Shown: positions 8,007 through 17,826, counted from the first letter of the stretch. The stretch: DNA of 64,000 bases from CAYRHN01 sp964424115 (GCA_964424115.1 CAYRHN010000008.1:1-64000), one strand, 5' to 3'. The notes: generated by a model not told the origin, from the sequence alone. A program made the numbers and translations.

Positions 8007-9539
8007 CTATTTGAACAGAAAATCCGAATTGGGGATCTCCGGCATGGGGATGGCTTGCGAGTAAAGGTATGCACCGGAAGGATACATCAAGTCTCCCAGC
8101 ATTTCCTTGCGCAAAGCCATCAATTGCTCTCGCTGGTCGCTGGTCAAGGTTTGATTGACGCTGGTGAAATTAACCGCCATATTGTAGATGATCTCCCCAT
8201 CCAGGCTTCCATACTGCTCCATCCATCCCAACACGGCATCGCTGTCTGCCGTACTGCTGGACAGGAATTGGCGCAGTTCCGTGGAAATTTGCCCCCGTAA
8301 TTCCACGATCCCCTGCAAATAAGACCGCTGGATATCCACCAGACCGGTTATCAACTGCGCCTGGTCAGGGGTCAGGATAGCCAGCATGGCATCTCCCATA
8401 TCCCCGGTTAAGTCCGTGGGAATGGCATATTCCGGATTGCTCATCGCCGGGATGTCCTTCAGATAGAAAGAGCCGAAGTAGGTCCCATGCCGTTCCGGGC
8501 AGAAATATACATCCGCTTCCACCGATCCGGCATGCCAGCTGAACATATCCGCCGCATAGGTCATTACCGCCACTTTCTCCTCCCGGTCCAGGCCCTGGAT
8601 GTCGGCGGGCTCTGCAACCTCAGGCCATTCCAACATTCCTTTTCCAACCATGGCGTCCAGGTAGGCGCGCTGGGTATCATCCAATGAATTCAGAATACTT
8701 CCCATCATCTGCGCCCTGGCATAGCTGATCTCTCCATCCAGGCGATATAGCTTGGCCGAGTATGCTTTGACTGCCTCCTCGTCCAGCTCCGTCGTTCCGG
8801 CCGGCAGGTCGCCCGTCAGCAGCCGTTGGAACGCATCGATCAAAACAAAGCGCATATAACCGTACTCACTGATCGAATCGACCTGCTCTTCTGCCAGAGC
8901 AACCAATTGGGCGCGTTGTTCCGGGGTCAGGATGTAGAGCATGTTCATTGCCGCGCTGGTCAAGAAATCCCCGGCATGGCCCATCTGGCTGGGATCATTA
9001 TCGCGCAGGTACTGGAAACCCCAGAAATCCGCCACCTTGCCCGGAGGGAAGAAGGAATCTGCGCCCAGGTCGCCGGTCAGGAAAGCCAATGCGTCAAAGG
9101 CGATCGTCATCCCCTGCGCTTTATCCGAGATGGCCTGTTCTATATTATAAGAAGCCGCTGCGATATCCTGAGTTCCTCCACCAGCCTGATCTTGTTGATC
9201 TGCGGGCTGCCCTTCCTGGACGGATTCCCGTTTGGGAGAACATGCCAGTTGATCCTGCACCATTTCGCATACACCCGTCTCGGTCCCCTTTCGGGAAACA
9301 AATTCACAAGCGTCTTGATCTACTTTTGAACTGCAGGCCTGGATTGCTTCCTGTGGAGGGGTGCGTGCATCTCCAATATTCCCCTGAACAGAAGGTTCCG
9401 CCGGAGTCGGGGTTGCAACAACTTCCACAGGCTGGGTAACAACCGGTTGAGGTGTTTGGGTAGCTGCTGAACTGCCTGCAGAACAAGCAGATAACAACAT
9501 CGATACCATCAAAATCAGATACATTATTTTGGTTTTCAT
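8007..9539 (-). CDS. Lipoprotein with unrecognised 'FFPPG' domain and LTxxQ repeats
   Basis: 510 residues; signal peptide with lipobox LLSAC (Cys19), then a Thr/Pro/Gln-rich linker. From about residue 140 there is a domain shared with the 849-residue protein two genes upstream. It carries SFFPPGKVADFWG, LRDNDP, LYRLDGEISYARA, EADVYFCPER and a terminal PSGAYLYSQ/IPMPEIPN/DFLF motif. Four LTxxQ-like segments (LTPEQRAQL, LDDTQRAYL, LTPDQAQL, LTSDQREQL) recall the Spy/CpxP helical repeat but do not prove kinship. I do not recognise the family. AAGGAAAAAACT precedes the ATG. It is third in the five-gene lipoprotein series. Confidence 0.75.
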   Translation of the reverse strand: MKTKIMYLILMVSMLLSACSAGSSAATQTPQPVVTQPVEVVATPTPAEPSVQGNIGDARTPPQEAIQACSSKVDQDACEFVSRKGTETGVCEMVQDQLACSPKRESVQEGQPADQQDQAGGGTQDIAAASYNIEQAISDKAQGMTIAFDALAFLTGDLGADSFFPPGKVADFWGFQYLRDNDPSQMGHAGDFLTSAAMNMLYILTPEQRAQLVALAEEQVDSISEYGYMRFVLIDAFQRLLTGDLPAGTTELDEEAVKAYSAKLYRLDGEISYARAQMMGSILNSLDDTQRAYLDAMVGKGMLEWPEVAEPADIQGLDREEKVAVMTYAADMFSWHAGSVEADVYFCPERHGTYFGSFYLKDIPAMSNPEYAIPTDLTGDMGDAMLAILTPDQAQLITGLVDIQRSYLQGIVELRGQISTELRQFLSSSTADSDAVLGWMEQYGSLDGEIIYNMAVNFTSVNQTLTSDQREQLMALRKEMLGDLMYPSGAYLYSQAIPMPEIPNSDFLFK

Positions 9540-9595
9540 AGTTTTTTCCTTGTAAAGTAACTTCTTGGATATAGAACGTACTGTTGGTTTTTCTC

Positions 9596-11083
9596 TTACG
9601 GCCGCGTATAACGGACCTGCAATTCTGCGCTGTCGAGGGTGATATCCTGGATGGCCTCCAGCAGCACATCCCGCGTGACCTGGTCTGCGGGCACTGAGAA
9701 CTTCACTTCAGCGGAGAGGGCATAAACGGTGTAGGTGTATAGCTTCTCGCCAGGACCTTTCGAGCAAGGCGGAGCATATCCGGTCCGGTCGTTGACGCTG
9801 TTGGTGCCCAGGATCCCGACCCCGCTGCTGTTCTTCTCCAGGCTGGTCACCTCCGCCGGGATGTCGTAGAGCACCCAATACCAGTGAATATCTTCCGGGC
9901 TGGCCACGTGATGCATGATCACCGCGTAGCTTTTGGTACCGGCTGGAGCCCCGCTCCAGCGCAACGCCAGGGTGGCGCTGGCTCCATCGCAGGTGTATTC
10001 GGTGGGAAGCACACCCCCATTCTGGACTTCCGGACTGCTGAGGGTGAAACCTGAAATGCCAGCCTCCTCGCCAGTCCCCTCCAGGAGGATGGTATACACC
10101 GCGCTCCTGGCAGTGACGAAGAGCAACTTGCCGTCGGAACCGGCAAAGGCCACGTTGGTAGGCTCCTCAGGGATCTGGATCACCTCAACCTCCTTTCCAG
10201 AAGCATCCACAATTCGCACAGCGCCGTTGGAAGTCAGGTACAGGTTCCCCAGGTCATCCAGTTCCATGCCGTCAGACCCCATGGCCACCACCAGGCTCCT
10301 GTCAGCCAGGGAACCATCCGCCTGGATCATGTAACGGTAGGTCTTGCCTGCGCCGTGGTCGGCCACGTAGAGTATTTTTCCATCCTCTGTGCCGACAATA
10401 CCATTCGGGCGAACCAGATCATCTACCACCCGCACGACCTGGCTACGATCCGGGTTGAGGTAATAGACATGCTCGCCATCCTGCGAAAGAGGAGATTGGT
10501 AAGCCGGATCGGTGAAGTAGATTCCACCTTGCGGGTCGATCCAGAGGTCATTGGGCTCGTTAAACCGCACTCCGTTGTACTGGTTGGCCAGGACGGTGAT
10601 GGTGCCCTGTTTATCGATCGAGATCAGCCGACCTACCCCACCCTCGCAGGCGATCAGGTTTCCAGATGCATCAAATGCCAGGCCATTAGGCATCTCCAAT
10701 CCATCGAGGAAAACGTCGACGCTGCCGTCAGGTGACCACTTGTAGATCGTTCCGGCGTTGATGTCTGAGAAATAAACGCTGCCATCCTTATCGGTAGCAG
10801 GCCCTTCCGCAAAGAGGTAATGGCCTGTCACCAATGAGGGTGTCCCTGTCCATGGATTGGCCTGTTGGTCAGATAGGGGATCTGCCTCTGGCTGGTTTCC
10901 GACAACAGGCTCAGGCGTTAGAATGGTTGAAGAGGTATTGAATGTAGCAGCTGTCGATCCAACCGTAGCTGAGATGGTGCTTGCGGATGACGCGTCTCCT
11001 GACGCGCCAGGCATACAACCCGCCATGCCAGCTATAACGAGACAGCCAATCCACACAAGAACAACGCTCATCTTTTTACGCAT
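9596..11083 (-). CDS. Lipoprotein fusion: SMP-30/gluconolactonase propeller plus PEBP domain
   Basis: 495 residues. After a signal peptide ending in GMAGC, residues ~75-335 form an SMP-30-like beta-propeller with the expected metal-site sequences (FAEGPATD, FNEPNDLWID, VRPNGIVG). From about residue 340 to the end is a YbhB/YbcL-type phosphatidylethanolamine-binding domain (GFTLSSPEVQNGG, LPTEYTCDGA, HWYWVLYDIP, GYAPPCSKG). Such PEBP domains usually occur as single-domain proteins; the fusion may join ligand binding to a lactonase-like propeller outside the cell. The substrate is unknown. AAGGAG lies 9 nt before the ATG. It is flanked by the two FFPPG-domain genes. Confidence 0.85.
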   Translation of the reverse strand: MRKKMSVVLVWIGCLVIAGMAGCMPGASGDASSASTISATVGSTAATFNTSSTILTPEPVVGNQPEADPLSDQQANPWTGTPSLVTGHYLFAEGPATDKDGSVYFSDINAGTIYKWSPDGSVDVFLDGLEMPNGLAFDASGNLIACEGGVGRLISIDKQGTITVLANQYNGVRFNEPNDLWIDPQGGIYFTDPAYQSPLSQDGEHVYYLNPDRSQVVRVVDDLVRPNGIVGTEDGKILYVADHGAGKTYRYMIQADGSLADRSLVVAMGSDGMELDDLGNLYLTSNGAVRIVDASGKEVEVIQIPEEPTNVAFAGSDGKLLFVTARSAVYTILLEGTGEEAGISGFTLSSPEVQNGGVLPTEYTCDGASATLALRWSGAPAGTKSYAVIMHHVASPEDIHWYWVLYDIPAEVTSLEKNSSGVGILGTNSVNDRTGYAPPCSKGPGEKLYTYTVYALSAEVKFSVPADQVTRDVLLEAIQDITLDSAELQVRYTRP

Positions 11084-11115
11084 AGGGATCTCTCCTTGAA
11101 AACATATCCTTGTCT

Positions 11116-13665
11116 TCAGTTATCTAAAAAGAGGAAATCGGTATTAGGTATCTCCGGCATGGGAATTGGTTGTGAATAGAGATATGCTCCTGAAGGGAAA
11201 GACAGGTCGCCAAGCAAGTCGGTGCGCATCTCGGCTAACCGGGCACGCTGTTCATCGCTCAAGCTGTCAGACACTTGAGAAAAAGCCAGGGCATAATGGG
11301 CGCTGATCTCGCCATCCAACTCCCCATAACGTTCCATGCGTTCCAGCACAGCTTCAAGATCCGGAATGGAACCATTCATGAACTGCCGTAACAGGGTAGA
11401 AACATCTTCCCGGCAATCCACAATTTCATTTAGAGCAGATCTTTGAGCATCCACCAGGGCGGTTATCGCCGTGGATTGCTCGCTCGTCAAGGTCTCAAGG
11501 AAAGCGGCGCCCGTCTCCGCCGTCAGGGTGGAAGGTATGGTATAGCCGGGATTGCCCACCGCGGGTGCGTCTTTCACGTAGAAGGAACCGAAGTAAGTGC
11601 CCTGCCGTTCAGGACAAAAATAGACATCTGCTTCCAACGATCCAGCGTACCAGCTGAACATATCCCCCGCATAAGTCATTACTGCCACCTTGACATCACG
11701 GGGAAGGCCTTGCAGTTCCACGGGTTCACTGACCACCGGCCATGCTAGCATTCCATTGCCAATCATTCCATCCAGGTAGGTGCGCTGATTCTCATCCAAC
11801 TCGTTGAGCAACCCACCCATCACCGGAGCCCGTGCGTAGCTGATCTCCCCATCCAACCGGTATAACTGCGCGGAGTAGGCCATAACCGCGTTCGTATCCA
11901 ATCCGGAACTTCCCGCTGGCAGATCCCCTTCCAGCTGGCGGCGGAACCCATCCATCAGAACAAACCGGTCATAGGCATACTGTTGGATGTCATCCACCTG
12001 ACTTTCGGCCAGGCTGATCAATTCTTCCCGCTGGGCAGAGGTAAGAACATCCAGCATATTCAGCGATGCACGGGTGAGAAAGTCGGTATTGTGGCCCATT
12101 CCATCCGGATCGTTGTCACGCAAGTACTGAAGGCCCCAAAAATCAGCCACCTTTCCGGGCGGGAAGAATGAATCGGCCCCCAGGCTGCCAGTGAGGAATG
12201 CAAAGCCGTCAAAAGCAATCGTGTTTCGCTGTGCCCCATCCGAAAGCGTCTGGTCCAGGGTAAAGGAAGGCTGGACCCCGGATGAATTAAGCAGTACCAG
12301 CGGAATAAAGAGGTTTATGCTCGCCTGGCTGGTCTCATCGCGCACCAGGCGGACATAATTGGTGCCGCGTTGTACATCCCCCTGTGGCCCCAGACCATAG
12401 GCTGTCTCACCTGTGCAAGCCGTACCAATCACCACCTTCCCGCCGCCTGTCTTTGGATCGCTGCGCTGTGCTCCCGCGCCGTGCACATCATACAAGGTGT
12501 AACAGGTTGCAGTGGGGCTGCTCTTCTGCCAGCCACTGGCGCGCCCAAATGCAAGGTAGACCGCCGAAGCGCCCTTGCCGTTATAGGTCGCATGGGTGGT
12601 CGAACTCCAATACCAACCCCAATCGATCTGTCCTGCTTCATTGGTGAAAGAAGTGGCATTGAAGATGGGATCGATCGCGGCCGAGCCGCTCGCATCCGGT
12701 GAGCGCGTGTAATCAACGATGCTTTGCAATTCTTTGGCATCGGGCAGACGCCATTCGCTGTAGTCGAGATAATGAGCCGCATTCATCGACTGTACCCAGG
12801 CCAGTGCTTCCTCCCAGTTCATCGGCGTTCCGCTGTCCGACTTCGACCACATCAGGCCAGTTGAACGGTCGGTAATCGTCTCATCACCGTTATCGACAAA
12901 GTCGTTCCTGCCGTAGGCCATGTTGCCGCGGACACATTGGACAAAAAAAGTCTTCGTCGAACCATCCGGCATGCTCATGTCGTAGCCTTTGATCCGGCCG
13001 TCGGCGAAGTTGACCCCAAACACCTTGGAAGAATTTCCAGAACCGACCCCGTACAGGGTACTGGAAACATATTGGGAATCGATGATGCGTTCCCCGGCGC
13101 TGGCCTGTCCGTAGGCGAATTGGAAATAGTCCGTATCGATGAATGGTATAAGGCCGGAGGTATCTGTCCCGGTCAATCCACTGGGATCGGTACCGTTGAA
13201 TTGGATCAATGAGTAAAGTTCTCTAATGGTCGGCAGGCGCCAGTCACTGTAGCCCTGGTAATTGGCATCCTTGTGCGCAGCACAGTGAGACTGAGCTTCC
13301 TCATAGGTCATCTTGTCGCTCTTGGTCAGAATTCCGTCGTTATTGGTGTCCGGGCTGGCTTCCCAAGTCAAGCCGGTCACCTGGTCGAAGACAGTCTTCC
13401 CATTATCGCTCGCCGTATAGGCAGGAGCATTTCCGGCAAATTGCGCGTCCTGGCCGTAATACGCTGTTCCTTCAGAAGGACAGGCGATCTCGGTCAAATT
13501 GTTGTAACATTTGATCTGGCCGGTGCCCACCACCGGATAAGCAAAAGATCCGCTCGAGGCAGGAGAGGATAGATTACTCACCGCCTCCACCTGAAGCGGC
13601 GTACAGGCTGTAACCATTCCACACCACCATAAAACTGCAAGGAAGAGCAAGCCGCGTGACCGCAT
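11116..13665 (-). CDS. Large lipoprotein: two DUF1566 domains plus 'FFPPG' domain
   Basis: 849 residues with lipobox MVTAC (Cys21). Residues ~95-450 contain two DUF1566/Lcl-type modules, each with a TGLxW core (TGLTWEASPDTN, TGLMWSKSD), a WRLPxxxEL motif and a Trp-rich WYWSST segment; such modules are common in secreted or adhesive proteins. Residues ~480-849 repeat the FFPPG domain of the 8007-9539 gene, with the same order of motifs and the same C-terminal ending. It is the first gene of the minus-strand lipoprotein series and faces a two-component system across a 188 bp gap. Its role is unknown; surface sensing or binding is only a guess. Confidence 0.78.
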   Translation of the reverse strand: MRSRGLLFLAVLWWCGMVTACTPLQVEAVSNLSSPASSGSFAYPVVGTGQIKCYNNLTEIACPSEGTAYYGQDAQFAGNAPAYTASDNGKTVFDQVTGLTWEASPDTNNDGILTKSDKMTYEEAQSHCAAHKDANYQGYSDWRLPTIRELYSLIQFNGTDPSGLTGTDTSGLIPFIDTDYFQFAYGQASAGERIIDSQYVSSTLYGVGSGNSSKVFGVNFADGRIKGYDMSMPDGSTKTFFVQCVRGNMAYGRNDFVDNGDETITDRSTGLMWSKSDSGTPMNWEEALAWVQSMNAAHYLDYSEWRLPDAKELQSIVDYTRSPDASGSAAIDPIFNATSFTNEAGQIDWGWYWSSTTHATYNGKGASAVYLAFGRASGWQKSSPTATCYTLYDVHGAGAQRSDPKTGGGKVVIGTACTGETAYGLGPQGDVQRGTNYVRLVRDETSQASINLFIPLVLLNSSGVQPSFTLDQTLSDGAQRNTIAFDGFAFLTGSLGADSFFPPGKVADFWGLQYLRDNDPDGMGHNTDFLTRASLNMLDVLTSAQREELISLAESQVDDIQQYAYDRFVLMDGFRRQLEGDLPAGSSGLDTNAVMAYSAQLYRLDGEISYARAPVMGGLLNELDENQRTYLDGMIGNGMLAWPVVSEPVELQGLPRDVKVAVMTYAGDMFSWYAGSLEADVYFCPERQGTYFGSFYVKDAPAVGNPGYTIPSTLTAETGAAFLETLTSEQSTAITALVDAQRSALNEIVDCREDVSTLLRQFMNGSIPDLEAVLERMERYGELDGEISAHYALAFSQVSDSLSDEQRARLAEMRTDLLGDLSFPSGAYLYSQPIPMPEIPNTDFLFLDN

Positions 13666-13853
13666 ATTTCAACACTCCTTTCTTTATCCGGCTCCAGTGT
13701 ACGCCCTCCAGCTTGAATGCCAGAGTGTCCCACGTCAGCATTTTTCCCTTCGAGGTAGGAGCTCTATCACCAACCCCCATGACCGGTGTCATGCTCCTGG
13801 CCATTCATTCATGACTGGAGGCAGGGGTGGTTTCGAACAGGATATGATATGAT
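13666..13853. promoter_or_regulatory. Divergent intergenic region between lipoprotein series and two-component system
   Basis: 188 bp separating the first lipoprotein gene from the histidine kinase gene. It must hold the promoters for both directions. I see AGGAGTG before the minus-strand ATG and AGGA about 11 nt before the kinase start, but no unambiguous -35/-10 pair and no convincing operator. Confidence 0.4.
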
Positions 13854-15101
13854 TTGAACATGCAAAACGATCCGATCGAACCCGTGCGCGTAATGCGAAC
13901 TGCCGCCTGGATCTGGATCGGCTATCTGGCCGCCCTGACGGTGATGGATGCCTTTATTTACGCGAAGGTTCCCATGGGTTCGGTCACCTGGTATCACATC
14001 ATCAACCTGCTCCCCGCCCTGGTCTTCCTGGGCCTGTCCTATTCTCGTTGGTTGGCCACAAATGCAGATCTGGTCGCCGCCCTGATGATCTTGCTGATCT
14101 CCACTGTCCCGATCCTCCTCAATTATCTCATCGACCTGCACCTCCCTCCCGCGCCGCTCTCGAACATAGAAGGCATGGCTCTGCGCCAAATGCCGATCCT
14201 GTTCATTGGACTGGTGCTGGTGGCCTGGCACTATCGATTGCTCAGCATGATCCTCTACAGCGTGGGGATCAATATCTTCGAACTGCTGACCGCCAGTATT
14301 AAGAATTCATTGGGATTCGAGCAGCAGACCGCCTTTTATTTTGTGACCCTGATCCGCACAATCTCTTTTGTCGTCGTGGGGATCTTTATCAACCTGTTAA
14401 TTAACCGCCTGCGCACCCAGCAGGCCTCGTTGAAAACTGCCAACAACCAGCTCAGTCATTATGCCAGCACCCTGGAGAGTCTGACCGTCAGCCGCGAACG
14501 CAACCGCATGTCGCGGGAATTACACGACACCGTGGTTCATTCTCTGAGCGGTCTCTCGGTTCAGCTGGAGACCATCAAGGCCTATTGGGAGGTCAAACCG
14601 GAAACAGCGAAAATGCTGCTCGACCAGTCCCTGGAGACCACGCGCTCCGGCCTGCAAGAGACTCGCCGCGCTCTGAAAGCCCTTCGAGCAAGCCCGCTGG
14701 AGGATCTTGGTTTGGTCATAGCGATCCGCAAACTGGCAGAAACGGCTGTGGAGAGAGGTAATTTTCTGCTGGAGCTTTCACTTCCAGAAAATGCCCTCAT
14801 TCTTTCTCCCGATGTGGAACAAGGTCTGTACCGGATCACCCAGGAAGCGGTGGAAAATGTGCTCCAGCATGCCAATGCCAGGAAGCTGGGGATCCACCTC
14901 GCCGTTAATGCGAAGGATATTCGCCTGACCATCCAGGATGATGGAGCTGGCTTTGATCCCCTCGCCGCTTCCCAACCGGGGCATTTCGGCCTTTCCGGCA
15001 TGAAAGAACGCGCTTCACTGATCGGAGGAGAATTGGCCGTTATCAGCAAACCAGGCGCAGGGACCACCATCCAGCTGGTAATTAAAGGATATCAACAATG
15101 A
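13854..15101 (+). CDS. NarL-type membrane histidine kinase
   Basis: About 415 residues. The N-terminal half has five or six hydrophobic segments with short loops (e.g. GYLAALTVMDAFIYA, ALMILLISTVPILLNYLI, TISFVVVGIFINLLI) and no large external domain. A HisKA_3 phosphoacceptor box follows (RELHDTVVHSLSG, His about 224), then a HATPase with QEAVENVLQHA and DDGAGFDP. The start is either TTG 13854, better spaced from AGGA, or ATG 13860. It overlaps the response-regulator gene by 4 nt (ATGA). With few extracytoplasmic residues it may sense a membrane signal. The divergent lipoprotein genes are the obvious candidate targets, by position only. Confidence 0.9.
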   Translation: MNMQNDPIEPVRVMRTAAWIWIGYLAALTVMDAFIYAKVPMGSVTWYHIINLLPALVFLGLSYSRWLATNADLVAALMILLISTVPILLNYLIDLHLPPAPLSNIEGMALRQMPILFIGLVLVAWHYRLLSMILYSVGINIFELLTASIKNSLGFEQQTAFYFVTLIRTISFVVVGIFINLLINRLRTQQASLKTANNQLSHYASTLESLTVSRERNRMSRELHDTVVHSLSGLSVQLETIKAYWEVKPETAKMLLDQSLETTRSGLQETRRALKALRASPLEDLGLVIAIRKLAETAVERGNFLLELSLPENALILSPDVEQGLYRITQEAVENVLQHANARKLGIHLAVNAKDIRLTIQDDGAGFDPLAASQPGHFGLSGMKERASLIGGELAVISKPGAGTTIQLVIKGYQQ

Positions 15102-15739
15102 AAGTGCTTATTTGCGATGACCAGGCGATCGTGCGCGACGGGCTGGACCTTCTTCTCAAGCTTGAAAAGGATATCCAGGTGGTCGGCCTGGCTCAAGACG
15201 GGGCCGAAGCAGTAGAATTGGCAGGCAAGACTTCTCCCGACCTGGTCTTGATGGACCTGAAGATGCCTGGAATGAACGGTGTGGAAGCCACCCGGCAAAT
15301 CAAAGCCAAATTTCCAGGGATCAAGGTGCTGGTACTGACCACCTTCGATGACGATGAATGGGTCTTTGATGCCATTCGCGGAGGAGCAGCCGGTTACTTG
15401 TTGAAGGATACCCCCCGTGACAAGGTAATCGAAGCCATTCGCGGTACAGCCAGCGGAAAAACCTATCTCGATCCCCTGGTAGCGGGAAAGGTGATGGAGC
15501 AGGTAGTCACCAAGCAAGAACAGCCGCAATCGGTGATCGCCGAGAAACTATCCGGGCGGGAAATGGAAGTGCTGCGATTCATTGCCGCAGGATTGTCCAA
15601 TGCGGAGATAGCCTCAAGGCTTCATTTATCCGAAGGAACAGTACGCAACTATGTCAGCGCGATTTTCTCGAAATTAGAAGTATCTGATCGGACTCAGGCA
15701 GCCATTATTGCCATTCGCCATGGGTTAGATAGAATCTAA
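15098..15739 (+). CDS. LuxR/NarL-family response regulator
   Basis: 213 residues: CheY-like receiver (acidic pocket CDD at residues 6-8, phosphoacceptor Asp53 in VLMDLKMPG, Lys in LLKDTPRD) and a C-terminal LuxR helix-turn-helix (LSGREMEVLRFIAAGLSN, VRNYVSAIFSKLEV). It forms a two-component pair with the overlapping kinase gene. It would be expected to bind DNA as a dimer, probably in the intergenic region upstream of the kinase. Confidence 0.93.
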   Translation: MKVLICDDQAIVRDGLDLLLKLEKDIQVVGLAQDGAEAVELAGKTSPDLVLMDLKMPGMNGVEATRQIKAKFPGIKVLVLTTFDDDEWVFDAIRGGAAGYLLKDTPRDKVIEAIRGTASGKTYLDPLVAGKVMEQVVTKQEQPQSVIAEKLSGREMEVLRFIAAGLSNAEIASRLHLSEGTVRNYVSAIFSKLEVSDRTQAAIIAIRHGLDRI

Positions 15740-15776
15740 TCAGGTGGTTTTAGACGAACCCCTAAAACCACCTGAT
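15739..15776. terminator. Strong hairpin between convergent genes
   Basis: Perfect 15-bp inverted repeat ATCAGGTGGTTTTAG / CTAAAACCACCTGAT with an 8-nt loop, beginning at the last base of the response-regulator stop codon. It lies between convergent genes and probably blocks transcription from either side. Neither side has a clear T-run, so it may work by hairpin alone or protect 3' ends. Confidence 0.55.
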
Positions 15777-15807
15777 AGGTTGAAGCTGCTATGCCGATGC
15801 TTTCAGC

Positions 15808-17826
15808 TCACTGCGTGATCCAGTACGTGTAGTCCGCCGGCTGATTGGTGAAACGGGCCGTGCCGCTGATGATGATTACCCCTTCCGTATTGCCTTGAAT
15901 CGTGAAGGGAATGCTGAGCGGTTGCCCTGCCTCCACTTTGTATTTCTCGACCGTGGTGCCGTTATCCCCCCTGAGCACGAGCGACACGCGGAAAGTTTGC
16001 GGCAGTGCATTGCGCAGGCGGACAAATCCTTCCGCCGCCCAGCCGCCGTCATCCTTTTCAAAATCCGCGCTGTAGTTCAACTGGGGGATGGAAATATCAT
16101 CCAGCATCAATCCCTCGCCATTGACCGCCGCATCGGTGATGTATTCAAACCGCACCTGGATCTGTTTGCCCGCCCAGGGTGAGAGATCGACCGATTCCTC
16201 CACCCATCCGCCTGACTGCGCATTCCAACCGCAGCCGTAGCTGTTGCCGCTGGGGTCGTCACTGGTGCAGGAAGGCGTATTGACGATCTGCCAGTTCTGC
16301 CCATCTTCCGAAACCAGCAGATAGGCATAATCGTAATCTTCTTCCAGATCGTACCAGATGCGGTAAGTGAGCGTGGCCGGCCCGCTGGCGCCGCTCAGGT
16401 CGAAGGTGCGGGTCAGGCGCATATCCGATTCATCGCCGCGATTGGACCAGAAGGCATATTCGCCCGAATAGGGATCGACCGGCAGAACCGGAGCCGTGGC
16501 GCTGCCAGAAAACTCAAAATTGTAGCTACCAATGCAGCTCAGATAGATATAATCCGCGCCGTATTGATATACCTGCGCATCCTGCCAGTTGGAGAGCGGG
16601 CAATCGACATATTCGGAAGGGTAAACCTGCGGCGCACTGGGATAGACCGGATAGGAGTAACGCCCGTCCGCGACCGTATCATCCATCACATAGTTGGCGA
16701 TCGTCCAATCTGCAAAGACATCATCCCCGGTGATCGTTTCGCCGGTTTGCGGATCAGTGATATGCTGCGCAGCCAATATTTCGTCGATGCTGGCAAACCC
16801 ATTTTGCGGGTCGGCTACCAGAGCTTTGGTAGCATCTTCCCCAAAACGGCCGAGGAAATAGGCGGTGAACATGAAGGAGGCCCCATAATTGGCTGTATTA
16901 TCAGCATCTCCACCCAACCAGTTGGTGAGCTGCATATCCGGGTCCAGCACAAAATACGAGTCGTTCCCGCCCGGATCGTATTGGTTGAGCAGCATGGCCA
17001 GCTCCGAAAAACCCTCATTCAGCCAGGTTTCCTCATTGCGGTCGCGGTACCAGTGGATCATGTGCTGAAATTCGTGCGCCAGCACGCCGTAGGTAAACTC
17101 CTCGTCGAAGGTGACATTGTCAGCGCTGAAGAAAAAGGTCTCGTGCCCGTTGGAATATTCGTGCGCCGCGGGGGGGACAGAATCGGCGGAGGAAAAATAT
17201 CCGGCCAGGTTATAACCCAGCCCGCTGGCATAAACGATATAGACCCGCGGGTCGCCGTCAATGCCCGGGTTCCACTCGCTGCCGAAGAATTCGCGATCTG
17301 TGGGGTAGATCTTGTTATCAAAACCGTCTGCCAGTGCCTGCAAGTCGGCCTCATTGTAATCCACTCCATTTTCGATCCAGAAATAGGCGTGTTCCGAAAC
17401 CAGACGCAGCGTGGCTGTGATGCGGAAGTTCTCGCTGGTGTCGGTATCGCTGGCCCAAAATTCCTGCTGGTCGCCCACCTGCGGGAAATGATCCGGCAAA
17501 GGGAGCGTCTCGGGAATGGGGCCCTTGCCTTCTAAACGAGAAGCCAGTTCACGCAGATCAGCCGATGGCACAATCACCTGCTCCAGCTCAGCCAGGGTTT
17601 GCTCGGCCAAAGGATCAGCTCCGCTGCCTGGCAAAGGAGTCTTCGTGGGCGGGCGGGGAGTGGACAGATCGGGAGTGGCGGGTGTAGATTCCGGCACTTT
17701 TGTCGGGCCAGAGATCGTGGGCGTGGATTTGAATATCCCGGTGGCCCAGGGCTGCGTGGCCTGGCTGGGATCGCACCCAACCAGCAGAACCAACACCAAT
17801 AAGCATACCGCTAACTTTTTGATCAT
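15808..17826 (-). CDS. Secreted zinc metallopeptidase with MAM-like C-terminal domain
   Basis: 672 residues; lipobox LLVGC (Cys18) and a Thr/Pro linker. A gluzincin-type active site is visible near residue 247: HEFQHMIHW, followed about 17 residues later by NEGFSELAM, giving two His and the third Glu ligand. Residues ~455-580 form a beta-rich domain like the C-terminal module of immune-inhibitor-A peptidases (MRLTRTFDLSG, YLLVSEDGQNWQIV, GLMLDDISIP). It should degrade proteins outside the cell. GAGGAG precedes the ATG. It is convergent with the two-component genes and lies 39 bp downstream of the phosphoglycosyltransferase gene. Confidence 0.82.
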   Translation of the reverse strand: MIKKLAVCLLVLVLLVGCDPSQATQPWATGIFKSTPTISGPTKVPESTPATPDLSTPRPPTKTPLPGSGADPLAEQTLAELEQVIVPSADLRELASRLEGKGPIPETLPLPDHFPQVGDQQEFWASDTDTSENFRITATLRLVSEHAYFWIENGVDYNEADLQALADGFDNKIYPTDREFFGSEWNPGIDGDPRVYIVYASGLGYNLAGYFSSADSVPPAAHEYSNGHETFFFSADNVTFDEEFTYGVLAHEFQHMIHWYRDRNEETWLNEGFSELAMLLNQYDPGGNDSYFVLDPDMQLTNWLGGDADNTANYGASFMFTAYFLGRFGEDATKALVADPQNGFASIDEILAAQHITDPQTGETITGDDVFADWTIANYVMDDTVADGRYSYPVYPSAPQVYPSEYVDCPLSNWQDAQVYQYGADYIYLSCIGSYNFEFSGSATAPVLPVDPYSGEYAFWSNRGDESDMRLTRTFDLSGASGPATLTYRIWYDLEEDYDYAYLLVSEDGQNWQIVNTPSCTSDDPSGNSYGCGWNAQSGGWVEESVDLSPWAGKQIQVRFEYITDAAVNGEGLMLDDISIPQLNYSADFEKDDGGWAAEGFVRLRNALPQTFRVSLVLRGDNGTTVEKYKVEAGQPLSIPFTIQGNTEGVIIISGTARFTNQPADYTYWITQ

